Shown piece by piece: positions 55,517-64,000 of a stretch of DNA of 64,000 nt. The notes under the pieces were generated by a model. The model was not told the origin of the DNA, did not search any database, and was given only the letters and a program-made list of their open reading frames with translations. The position numbers were made by a program, and so were the translations under genes. The first letter of the stretch is position 1, and the number at the start of each line of letters is the position of its first letter. The stretch comes from Heloderma charlesbogerti (lineage: Eukaryota; Chordata; Lepidosauria; Squamata; Helodermatidae). The DNA is taken from NCBI GenBank assembly GCA_026122225.1, contig JANEZZ010001565.1:1-64000 (forward strand), written 5' to 3'.

Positions 55517-56119
55517 TGTGTCCTAAAGGACTGGCTTTAAAAGAAGAGGGGGGAAATGCAGCTGCCTTTTGAAAATGGCTTCTCTAGAGCAAGAGCGAAG
55601 TCAGGGGTGAACTGTGCTGGCAGAGGTACTCATATGAGTGTTGGAACCGGAGAACTGATGCCTGCTAAAGCAGACGGTGTGGTGCGCCTGCATGATGAGA
55701 GATGTTGAAGGGTGTCCTTACTCAGTGCCTATTGTTAAAGACAGCATAACAATAAGTAGGAATGGGAGTGTGAATGCAGATGTGACGAAATATGACCAAG
55801 AATGACCTTAAGTTGAAACACGTCAACTGAGACAACAGTCAAGGCAGGTGGTAGACCCTTAGTAACATTTCAAGAAGTTTGAGATTCACCAATTAGTGCT
55901 AAAGCCAAAGATGTTCCCCAAACACATGGGCATAAAACCTTAGATTGTCTGGAGACAGATAGACACCTCACTATTAACTGGTGAGCAGGGGGTGAGCACT
56001 AACTACCCATGCACCCCATTTCTGATTGGAAGGTGGTTGTCTAATCACTCATTGAGGAGCCACACGTAATGAGAGCTGTTTCCATGGAGGAGAAGGCTAT
56101 CAATAGCTACCAGTCCTAA
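55517..56119. other. No gene seen
   Basis: Unrecognised intronic sequence. Confidence 0.5.
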
Positions 56120-56318
56120 TGCCCATATGCTCCAATATTAGAGGCAGTATGCCCATGTACACCAGTTACTGGGGAACATGGGCAGGAGGATGCCATTGCA
56201 ATCATATACTGCATATGGGTTTCCCGTGGCAACTTGTGGCCACTGCGTGAACCAAATCCTGGACTAGATGGATGCTTGGTCTGATCCAGCAGGGCTCTTC
56301 TCATGTTCTTATGTTCTT
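56120..56318 (+). mobile_element. SINE-like 3' segment
   Basis: Ends GGACTAGATGGATGCTTGGT, CTGATCCAGCAGGGCTCTTC and TCATGTTCTTATGTTC, a tail common to reptile SINEs and related to 44385-44400. Confidence 0.6.
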
Positions 56319-56435
56319 CTACTGTTTTACTTTGCTTTCATGCTGCTTCACCTCTGATCTTCTCTGGACCTCTTTAGACTCTTAGCCTTTAGAACTTGCA
56401 AATAGTTTTAACACTTTACCTTCTGAAGTTAGAAC

Positions 56436-56560
56436 TGAAGAATCAGAGAATCAGAGAATAGTAGGGTTGGAAGGGTCCTATAAGACCATTGAGTCCAACC
56501 CCCTGCTCAATGCAGGAATCTAAGTCAAAGCTCCCTGACAGACAGATGTCCAGCTTCATC
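56436..56560 (-). mobile_element. CR1 3' tail, short
   Basis: GAATCAGAGAATAGTAGGGT to AGCTTCATCTTGA; about 125 bp of the CR1 3' end. Confidence 0.85.
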
Positions 56561-56565
56561 TTGAG

Positions 56566-56680
56566 TTTTTTTAAATTATTAGTCATTGTTTTATACTGTT
56601 TAAAATGATTTTATCTGTACACCGCCCTGAGATCTTAATGATATAGGGTGGGATACAAATGTTTTAAATACATAAAACAT
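56566..56680 (+). mobile_element. LINE 3' tail fragment
   Basis: TGTACACCGCCCTGAGATC followed by GGGTGGGATACAAATG and an AAATA-rich end, typical of L2/CR1-group tails. Confidence 0.6.
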
Positions 56681-57511
56681 AACACTTTTTATGTGCTTTC
56701 CTGAAAATGGGATCTGGAATCATTTCCAAAGCTGAAGCTTTTCACCAAACCCAACATGATCTAACCTTTTAATCCAGATTTGGTTAACTCCTTAAATCCC
56801 AGAAACAATTTTATTTAGACGACTTAATTTCATCATTTGAACGTTGGTTTTCCCACTCTTGCTTCTCCTTTTACTACATAATCATATTAAGTTTCATTCT
56901 TCATGTGCCTAGAGAAACATAGCTTAGCTTAGATTTAGATTTAGCTTAGATTTAGCTTAGCTTTTTGGATTCAAGTAATGTGCCGGAGGAAGTAACAGGG
57001 AGAGTTGGCCATTTTAGCATGTTTTAATTTAGCTTTAAACTGCAAGGAAAGTGCAGGAGGGTTCTCATGTTAGAACAATAATGTTAGAAGCTCAGTTTGT
57101 TATCTTGCTTCCTACATTTGTGGTGCCAGGTTTGTCGACTGTAATTCTTTTAGTTAATCTTATATTTATGTTACATTCTCCTTCACTGCCGCTAACATAA
57201 CCACCAGGCTACCTTGCCTTATTTATATCTTCTTTTTTTCAAATAAAGCATTTAATGGCTTTCAAGATATTCTTTAGCTGTGGTGAAGCTGCCTGTTTGG
57301 AATTAGCAAAGTTACCCACCAGGGTGTCTAGAACATGAGTAGTTTAACTTCTGAAGCTAAACTGGACCAAATTAACATGACACACACACACATCCCACAA
57401 TCATGAGAAGATCACATCCTCGGTCTAGGCTTTGTGCAGGAATGGGAGATGAAGAGAATGCTACCCTTCCCGTGAATAAATATGACCCCCCTGAACATTT
57501 CGCATCCTCAC
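56681..57511. other. Intron 3 sequence, no gene seen
   Basis: Contains a small TTTAGCTTAGA tandem (about 56925-56965). Nothing else recognised. Confidence 0.5.
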
Positions 57512-57783
57512 CTTTCCTCAGCAGAGCTTCCTTCGCATATTCCAAGAACTTTGGCAGCCCTGATTACAGGACTCTTGGAATGATATACTGTCGTCGGCAA
57601 AGGATGGGTTAGCTTCCCACTCCCTCTTGATCACTTCTGCATCCACATCAGCTGCAGTCCAGGTGAGGGTCTCAAAGTCAAAGGTGAGGAAATCCCTCCC
57701 GTTGTAGCCATACCGGTCAATCCCTCTTTTGCTCCCGTCCTCGTGCAGCTCACACACATACCTCTCCTGCCAGATGAAAACCC
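57512..57783 (-). CDS. MHC class I-like copy A, alpha-2 exon, frameshifted
   Basis: Acceptor CTGTCTTTCTTTTAG, donor GTGAGG. Opens GVFIWQERYVCELHEDGSK, then YGYNGRDFLTFDFETLTWTA, KREWEANPSF and QESCNQG. At that point the frame must shift: another frame gives PKFLEYAKEALLRK, the expected end of the alpha-2 helix, in phase with exon 4. A single base is missing at a GGG/GC run near 57571. Without correction a TGA is met 12 codons later. The disulfide Cys pair (YVCEL, ESCNQ) is present. 272 bp; with the missing base it would be 273. Confidence 0.88.
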
Positions 57784-57954
57784 CTAAAAGAAAGACAGAT
57801 GGCAGGAGCTCAGAGCAGTCTCACCCTACACCCCACCCAACACTGTTCAGTTTTTGTGTTTTTTTACAGGGTGGGCTTCTTTTCCCCAATCACCCACCTC
57901 TGATGTTAGGCATAATTAGAAAAGGAATTGGGAATAAAACTGCCAAGATCACAC

Positions 57955-58212
57955 TGCCCCTATGCAAATGTATGGTGTGACCACACTTGGGATAGTGTGT
58001 CCAGTTGTGGTCACCACACCGAAAAAAAGATATTGTAGAGCTGGAAAAGGTGCAGAAAAGGGCAACAAAAATGATCAAGGGGCTGGAGCATCTCCCCTAC
58101 GAGAGAAGGTTGCAACAGCTGGGATTGCTGAGCTTGGAAAAAAAAAGGGGAAGGGGAGATATGATAGAGGTCTACAAAATTATGCATGGTGTGGAGAATG
58201 TGGAGGGGGAGA
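57955..58212 (+). mobile_element. CR1-group LINE fragment (second subfamily)
   Basis: Encodes [20 protein letters not shown] and [31 protein letters not shown]. It is a CR1-type RT C-terminus but clearly different in sequence from the other CR1 copies here. Cut by BovB at 58212. Confidence 0.8.
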
Positions 58213-58432
58213 TAGAAAAGTCACTGGAAAAGACCCTGATGCTGGGAAAGATTGAAGGCAAAAGGAGAAGGGGACGGCAGAGGATGAGATGGCTAGATAG
58301 CATCACCGATGCAATGAATATGGACTTGAGCACACTCCGGGAAAGAGCGCAGGACAGGAAGGCCTGGTGTGCTATGGTCCACGGGATCACGAAGAGTCAG
58401 ACATGACTGAACGATGAACAACAACAACAACA
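58213..58432 (+). mobile_element. 5'-truncated BovB 3' end inserted in CR1
   Basis: Encodes [34 protein letters not shown] and ends in (CAA)n. By chance it continues the CR1 reading frame, giving a 133-codon chimeric ORF (58005-58406). Confidence 0.88.
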
Positions 58433-58957
58433 ACTCAAAAGAACCCAGGGTCATCCTCTGAAGCTGGTTGGTGGGTGAACTTGCAGAGGCTTCAGCACTT
58501 ACTCAGACTTCAGTTTCCTGGAAGGAGGGCACTGGAGACTGGTGCTGTTTCTTTTCTAAAGGTTTATTTACACTGTGCTCAGGATGAAGGCCGACAACAT
58601 CACAACCCCAAGCAATCCTTGCTTGCTCTCTGCTGCCCAGAGATCTTCTGCAAGACAAAAGCCACTCTCCACCTTTGCCTGAGATTCACCCTTCCCCCAG
58701 ATTCATTTCCTCTTATCCCCGGCCCCAGGACCCGTAGAACAAAGGTTACCAATTCAAGATAACCTTTCGGTAACTTGCCCAAAAGACTGCATTGGGGGAA
58801 ATCCTCACTCTCCTTGTACTCAGCACCACTGAATTGTAAGGGACACCTGGAAGTAATATAGACTGACTACAAACATATAACAACACACTGTGGCTGCCTG
58901 AACACATCTCCTGGAAGGAACCTAGAAGGATCCTTGCATCTTCTGCTCTCTACTCAC
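58433..58957. other. Intron 2 of MHC-like copy A
   Basis: No exon. 58905-58957 is collinear with unit B (about 36130-36165). Confidence 0.55.
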
Positions 58958-59233
58958 CTTCACTTTGGTTGAAGAAATGCTTCTTCAGCAACATCACATC
59001 ATCTTGGAACTTCTGCTGTGTGAGTGATACAACCTCACTAGTCCGATCCCAAAAGAAGGGCAAGTCCTCATCAACTTTCTTCACCCAGGAGACCCGAGGC
59101 AGGAGCCTCCTCATGCTGCTGTCATAATGACCCCAGAGCAGGTCATCCATGTATGCCAAAAACAGGAATGGTTGCAAGCCTTGGCCAGAGTCCCACATTA
59201 AATGGGAAAAATGCAAGGAATGTAAAGAGACAC
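58958..59233 (-). CDS. MHC class I-like copy A, alpha-1 exon
   Basis: Acceptor CTCTCGTCCCTTGCAG, donor GTGAGT; 276 bp, open. Encodes GVSLHSLHFSHLMWDSGQG, then FLFLAYMDDLLWGHYDSS, MRRLLPRVSWVKKVDED, FFWDRTSEVV and LLKKHFFNQSE. YMDD-L-HYDS, LPRVSW and the conserved N-glycosylation site NQS at the domain end are typical of class I. Positions 7, 59 and 84, usually Tyr, are Phe. Length equals the human exon. Confidence 0.94.
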
Positions 59234-60139
59234 CTGCAAGGGACGAGAGGAGGACAGAGATAAGGAGCTCCAGTCAAGAGCACCGCAAACCACCTCTGAA
59301 AACCATCTCCACTTACTGTGATCCTTCCCCCTCCATGAAGGCAGGAAGAGACTCCTTTGACCCACCAGTTGATGGAAATACACCTAGAAGATCCCATTAA
59401 TCTCTGGAAATATAACATGTGTAAACCAGTCCCCCACCCACCCACCCCAAAAAACCACCTAGCAGCCTTATCCGCTTGTGAACTATGCAGAAAAATAGCA
59501 CTAATATGGCAACCTTCTGCCAGTTACTCTGTGTTTGCTGTGCTCCTGCCAAGAAGGAGGTGTATCTTCCAACAACAAGGCTTGAAGGTCTGTCCTGGTT
59601 GCCACCAGTTCCGAACTGAAAACAGAGCTGCAGGGGCAGTTGGAAGAAGGAACGGGAGATTCTAGACCCCCACCTCTCTCCTCTCTCCTGCCTGCATTGC
59701 TGTCTCTGTGTGTCTGAGCATGCTGGGGACCCCTGGGGCAGGATGCTGTGGTTTCATCTCCCTGCTTTTGCTGTTCTTCAGTTACATGAACGTAGAATGA
59801 ATGCAAAGTGTGAGAAGGAGCACCTGCAGGAGAAAAATAACGGTCCCCAACGAACTGGGTGAGTTCATCATGTTTGCTGAAATGCCTCCTTCTTTCTTCG
59901 GCTAGGCCCCATGGGCTTTGGCCATGGCCCTTTGCCAGCAATGCCTCGGCTGAACGTACTCTGACTCTATGCAATGCTAGCACCAAAGTGATGCACTTTG
60001 CACACACTCAGCAGCACTCCCCACAGGGTGATTTTGTGAATCGCCTGGATCACAAGCCTGCCTTCGTTCCAGCATAGCCTCCCCCAATGCATATCCATAA
60101 CACATATAATGCAAGCTAATTTACTAAACTACCTGAACA

Positions 60140-60303
60140 ACTAAAACACTTTGAGTGTGATCCTGTGGCCCCAGAAGGCATCCGAGGGGTCATAGGATAG
60201 TCCAGATTCCCAGCTCCGAGGTTAGAGACAGCAATCCAAAGTTGGAGACAGCGCTCCGACCTCAGAGGGAGGAACCAGAGATCTCCCCCCCACCCTTCGC
60301 AAC
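60140..60303. repeat. Repeat family R1, copy 5, left part
   Basis: GAGTGTGATCCTGTGGCCCC, GGCATCCGAGGGGTCATAGG and CCCACCCTTCGCAAC; interrupted by a solo LTR. Confidence 0.65.
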
Positions 60304-60857
60304 TGTCAGGAGTGCCCTTGCTGCCTTCTGAAATCCTCAAGCAGCCAGAATCAACACGCAGATGATAGGGCTCTTTTCCAAGGCTTTATTTCCATTCAAC
60401 CAAATGGCGCTTACAGATGCTAATTGCCTGAGCCTAATGAGGGAAACTTTAGAGAGCTGCCTACCAGGGGTTTCTAGCCATAGTGAATCAGTTGGTCTCC
60501 GTTTGGAGGGGAAAGGTGGGAAACCTCTGAACTTAAGGGCTAGGAGGGGAAAGTCCACCCCTTTCCCATGGGGCATCGGGGTGCAGCTGTTGACATTGCG
60601 CCAAGCAGGCTGAGCACCTCCTGTCGGAGCCCTCCATCTCCTGCTTGTCCCTGCACCAGCGCCTAGTGTCCCAAAGCTCAAGTTGTCCCTCCTCCTGCCT
60701 GCCAGGGTCACTGCCACTCTCAGGAATGTGAGCAGGGAGGGGCTTTCCCTCTGGCGGCACCTCTGAAGAGCACGCGGGTTCCTCTCCCACAGTTTCTATC
60801 TCTTCCTTGGAATCAGAACTGCTTTGGGGCTGTATGGGCTCCGATCCAACCCTGACA
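60304..60857 (-). mobile_element. Solo LTR of a retroelement
   Basis: 554 bp, bounded by TGTCAGG and CCTGACA (TG...CA ends). Flanking pentamers GCAAC and TCAAC agree at 4 of 5. On the minus strand GGAAATAAAGCC supplies a polyadenylation signal about 85 bp before the 3' end, the normal place for an LTR. It splits an R1 repeat that is continuous in units B and C. No internal retroviral genes are present. Confidence 0.75.
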
Positions 60858-61095
60858 TCAACTAGCAAGGAAACACCACACCAGCTGGCATCTGAGGTCT
60901 GGAGCTCAACCTCCAAGTGCAAGGAAAGGGGACAAGTTCCAGTTGGGTGGGAAGGGAGGCAACTGGAGAGGCAGGATACAAGCGAACCTTAGCCTCCCCC
61001 AGCCTCCTCCCCTCCCCCTCAGAAACACCTTTGCTAGATGGGCAAAAAAGCCTGTCTAGCAAAAAAAGAAGAGATTGCTTCCAGAGTCCAATGTG
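60858..61095. repeat. Repeat family R1, copy 5, right part
   Basis: CACACCAGCTGGCATCTGAG, GGGAGGCAACTGGAGAGGC and AGATGGGCAAAAAAGCCTG continue the R1 order after the LTR. Confidence 0.65.
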
Positions 61096-61159
61096 TAGGA
61101 CTCCACAAAGTCCAGATAGGAAAAATAACCCACCTGGAAAGAAGGGAAGATGTTCTCGC

Positions 61160-61393
61160 CACTACATGTGGTATAGGGGCTAGAGTGTCAGGCTGGGAGA
61201 CCGGAGATCTGGGTTCCAGTCCCCACTCGGCCACAGAAACTCACTGGGTGACTTTGGGCCAGTCACAGACTCTCAGTCCAAACTCCCTTGCAGGGTTGTT
61301 GTTGAGAGGATAAAATGGAGGAGAAAGAATTATGTACACCTCCTTGGGTTCCTTGAGGAGGAAAAAAGGGCAGGATAGGAATGTAAGAATTAA
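61160..61393 (+). mobile_element. Sauria-type SINE
   Basis: ATGTGGTATAGGGGCTAGAG, GGGTTCCAGTCCCCACTCGG (B-box region), TGGGTGACTTTGGGCCAGTC, CAGGGTTGTTGTTGAGAGGA, then a GGAATGTAAGAATTAAATG end leading into a (GAAT)n tail. Full-length and in plus orientation. Confidence 0.9.
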
Positions 61394-61435
61394 ATGAATG
61401 AATGAATGAATGAATGAATGAATGAATGAATGAAT
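61394..61435 (+). repeat. (GAAT)n tail of the SINE
   Basis: About ten GAAT units, the simple-repeat tail of the preceding SINE. Confidence 0.95.
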
Positions 61436-61849
61436 AGGAGTAGTGAAGTCTGAGCCTCACTAGTGAGTAAAATAGAATAGTAGGGGAAAACTGACTCAAG
61501 CTGCACAGGAGCTAGGCATCTAGCCCCAAAAGGCTAGTTCAGAAACGATGGCCAGCTGCAGCCTTAAAACCTGAAGAAGAGACACGGTCAAAGTAAAGAA
61601 ACCTTTGTTCTCTCAAAAAGAAGATATGCCTGCAAATTATGGTCCAACAGGCTCCAAATTAGCAAAAATCCGTTAGCAATCTCAGAGCAATACAAAACTG
61701 GGGGGGGGGGAGAGAGAAAGAAAGAACTGAGCAAAATCCTTCTCCTAGGGTTCAGTCATTTTTTGATTCACTGACTCCTCTAAACTTTGTCACCTTCTGA
61801 TTCGCCTTTGTCCTTCTTTTCATTTGCCAGCTAGAAATCTGGTCCTTGA

Positions 61850-62630
61850 TAGGGATGTCAGAGAATTTCTCCACAAATCTCCAGGAGGCTGAATGCCAAC
61901 GCATTCGCCCCCCCCGAAATTGGTGGAGAAACAGTCCGCCCCCCCCTGGGATGGGACTTACCTTGCATGAATGTCCCTGGCGGTGGTGGCTCCCGGCGGT
62001 GGTGTGGCGGTGGTGCAGCGGCGGCAGCACAGCGGCGGCGGCGGCCGGTCTTCCAACCGGCTGCCGCCACCGCCATTCCCAAGTAAAAACAACAACAACA
62101 ACAACAAACGTGATAGGCTACGTAAAGATTTACGTAGCCTATCACGGCTAGATTTTCAAAAAACACCGTGATAGGCTATGTAAATGTTTACGTAGCCTAT
62201 CACGGCTGACTTTGGGGGGGAAAAAAAGCGCGTACTCAAATGGTGGCGCCCATGGGCGCCGCCATTTGAGTTCCTTATTTGGGCACGTGTAGTCTATGTA
62301 AACATTTACGTAGACTACGGCGAAAATAAGGGCAACGCTATTTTTTCCCCCCAAAGTCAGCCGTGATAGGCTATGTAAACATTTACATAGCCTATCACGG
62401 CTGACTGCAGGGACGCAAACGGCGGCGGCTACAGCCGCCGCCATTTGCGTCCCAGCAGAAGACGAGGTTTCACGGCCGGAGGGACGGGGCGCCTCCCCAC
62501 CAGCCAGAATTTTGGCCGGAGGGACGGGGCGCCTCCCCCCCGCCCAGAATTTCGGGGGAAGGGATGGAGCGCCTCCCCCCCACCGCGAAGCAAGCTGCGG
62601 GACCAGGTAAGGGACTTTCGTCCATCCCTA
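61850..62630 (+). mobile_element. Palindromic hAT-type element, copy 11, internally deleted, no target duplication
   Basis: Type-I end TAGGGATGTCAGAGAATTTC at left, type-II end CTTTCGTCCATCCCTA at right. The flanks GTCCTTGA and AAATTTGG do not match. Two left outer hairpins (62109-62144, 62168-62203), a CAAATGG palindrome and one inner hairpin are present. At about 62342 the sequence jumps from the palindrome centre (GGGCAACGCTATTTT) through a T run to the right outer hairpin (from about 62362). Confidence 0.87.
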
Positions 62631-63426
62631 AAATTTGGGTGAAAGACATCTTGGGTGGGCAGAAACCTGCACAAACAGTCTTTTTTCCCGTAATTTTAGG
62701 CTGCTGATGTTATCTTAGGCCTTATCAGAGTAGACGGGGGCATTCCAGACTCAAGAAACTGCCATCTCTGAGGAGTAACAAACATTGTAACTTCTCATAT
62801 GGTATTAGTGTTGTCAGATTCCCAAGATTTTTTCCACTCCATGTAGGTTTCCACATGTTATCAAACTGGATGACAGGAAAGAAAGCGCAAGAAAACATGG
62901 GCATACCACTTTGGAAAGTACCATGGATGATTTAGAAAGAAAGACAAAAATGTTCATAAGAAGATGAGCAGCGGACTTAACACACGGCTCACACCTTCCG
63001 GGGAAATGGAATGTGCACGGCGATGGAAGCAGTACTGCAGATTCTGTGAGATCTCTGCTCAGACCTCCTGAAATGAAGTCTTTTGCTGCATAATTGTTTT
63101 GCCAAATACAAAGGGTGAACATTTCCCCCTTGAAAGTCATTCCTCACTCAAATTACACAGAACAATAGATAGTCTGACAGTCAGAGCACATCCAACTGAT
63201 TTCTAAGATCAGGCCGGTTTTCTTGGGGGCGGAGGGTCCGAAAGGCTCCTTCCCTCCAAGTCTAGCCTCATTTTTGCATGCATCTGCTGAAAGCACACTG
63301 CATGCACCAGACCATCATTAGGACGGGGGCACAAGATGTCTTCTCTGGAAATAGGGGTGCTTAGCTTTCCCCACCAGAGCATCTCCGCAGCACCAGCAGA
63401 GCAGGCGTCCACAGAGTAGTACTCAC

Positions 63427-63505
63427 CAGAGCATGTCCTCAGCACCAGGAGAGCAGGCGTCCACAGAGGCAAGAGGAGCCCCCAGAGCATACAACCAGTT
63501 TGCAT
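63427..63505 (-). CDS. MHC class I-like copy A, signal-peptide exon
   Basis: ATG at 63505; encodes MQTGCMLWGLLLPLWTPALL then VLRTCS. The Leu-rich core fits a secretory signal. It ends at 63427 in phase 1 before GTGAGT. A 52-bp tandem duplication (63372-63423 and 63424-63475) copied the end of this exon with its donor. The outer (ancestral) copy of the donor now reads GTGGGG, so the inner one is the usable site. Length (79 bp) equals that of copy C. Confidence 0.9.
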
Positions 63506-63626
63506 GGCTTTCTGCGTGGAGTCTGTTCCTGTAGCTGAGCTCTCGCCGTGATCCTCCGGCAGCTGCTGAGCAGTGCTGGGACCCAGGCAAGGAGAACTTG
63601 AGAGCAGGAAACCCCTGAGGGCTGGC

Positions 63627-63631
63627 ATTGG
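63627..63631 (-). promoter_or_regulatory. CCAAT box upstream of copy A
   Basis: TAAGCCAATGCC on the minus strand, 122 bp above the ATG, identical in spacing to copy C. Confidence 0.6.
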
Positions 63632-64000
63632 CTTAAAAGGGGACTAGTCTACCAGTAGGAAAATGCATTCTTGCAGTTGCTGGGTAGATCTTGCCTGAGT
63701 AGGGTGAGACTCTGTGAAACATAACCAGCTGGCCACATGCAACCACCGTTCATGGAGGAAAAGCAAATCTAAGAAAAGGTTTAACTTAACTAACTGCGGT
63801 TATCGAAACAGTCAAAGCCTTACATATGTTCTCTTGACAAAACTTCATCAAGTGCAATGTTCTTGGTGTCAACTCCAGGGCAGCCCCTGAAACATCCTTG
63901 CTCTGGTCCATCGAGGACTTGAATCTTGAGGTTTGCCAGTGAGCGCACATGACTCCTGGCACTGTAGAGTCGCCCATGGCAGAAGGCAGGTGTAGGCAGA
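63632..64000. other. 5' flank of copy A, nothing else recognised
   Basis: Up to about 63720 it is collinear with the flanks of copies B and C; further right I see no gene. Confidence 0.5.

Larger units (their letters stand above)
48465..63505 (-). pseudogene. MHC class I-like gene, copy A (whole gene span, frameshifted alpha-2)
   Basis: A type I membrane protein of the class I fold: signal (63505-63427), alpha-1 (59233-58958), alpha-2 (57783-57512), Ig-like alpha-3 (53228-52944), transmembrane (50459-50379), cytoplasmic exons (48735-48703, 48505-48465) and possibly a last exon at 47329. All junctions are phase 1 with GT/AG ends, as in the family. Every exon reads open except alpha-2, which has a 1-base deletion. 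If real, the product stops in alpha-2 and the gene is dead; if it is an assembly error, the gene could be expressed. The anchor positions differ from classical molecules (F at 7, 59, 84 and 171; I at 143; E at 146; S at 159), which suggests a nonclassical or MR1-like protein. Confidence 0.7.
58910..63780 (-). repeat. Segmental duplicate unit A (MHC 5' part)
   Basis: Collinear with units B and C from alpha-1 to the promoter: 59500-60060 matches 26700-27080 and 36640-36850 / 39150-39400, and 62815-63720 matches 28770-29690 and 42285-43540. Unit-specific inserts: the solo LTR at 60304, the SINE at 61160 and the palindromic element at 61850. Confidence 0.85.

Noticed and set aside
63786..63977. 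BovB-like phrase MKFCQEN in a short minus-strand frame
   Set aside because: Too short, with no matching neighbours; it could be chance.

Overview
The window is vertebrate nuclear DNA, most likely from a squamate reptile. BovB (RTE) LINEs, CR1 and L2 LINEs, several tRNA-derived Sauria-type SINEs, a type-2 vomeronasal receptor exon and MHC class I-like exons all occur together. Most of the 64 kb is transposon-derived, often nested two deep. The only host genes I can support are one V2R terminal exon and a cluster of MHC class I-like exons on the minus strand.

1-10 kb: a minus-strand BovB split by a near-full-length CR1 (1707-6420, intact ORF2, 6-bp target duplication) and by a palindromic hAT-type element (392-1231, 8-bp duplication). 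10-18 kb: CR1, L2, a Sauria SINE and four more copies or fragments of the palindromic family. 18-21 kb: the V2R 7TM exon (19147-20057, +), with a truncated palindromic element ending 28 bp upstream. 21-25 kb: BovB and L2.

25-64 kb: MHC class I-like region, all on the minus strand. Copy A (63505 down to about 47 kb) has recognisable signal, alpha-1, alpha-2, alpha-3, transmembrane and cytoplasmic exons, but alpha-2 carries a 1-bp frameshift. Copies B (about 36-46.7 kb) and C (about 25-33 kb) are tandem segmental duplicates keeping only signal-peptide and partial alpha-1 exons. Both are damaged: B has ACG for ATG, a frameshift and a stop; C has alpha-1 cut by a transposon. Substitutions at the usual peptide-anchoring positions suggest a nonclassical molecule (inference).

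The most unusual content is the palindromic family, about eleven copies or fragments. It has TAGGGATG-type ends, 8-bp target duplications, two distinct ends (type I and type II), and an interior built of stacked hairpins whose cores read TACGTAAA..TTTACGTA. Arms outside the cores differ between copies but remain self-complementary. Nearly every subterminal arm has an outward-facing GGTAAGT-like splice donor, and several also have a poly-T/CAG acceptor-like site beside the hairpins, so each arm resembles a portable exon. No autonomous partner or transposase is visible. Shorter relatives with the same ends occur at 8394, 30241 and 44838; the 30241 insertion has an empty site in the paralogous B duplicate.

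Throughout, palindromic-family orientation is called + when the type-I end (TAGGGATGtcagagaatt-like) is at the left.
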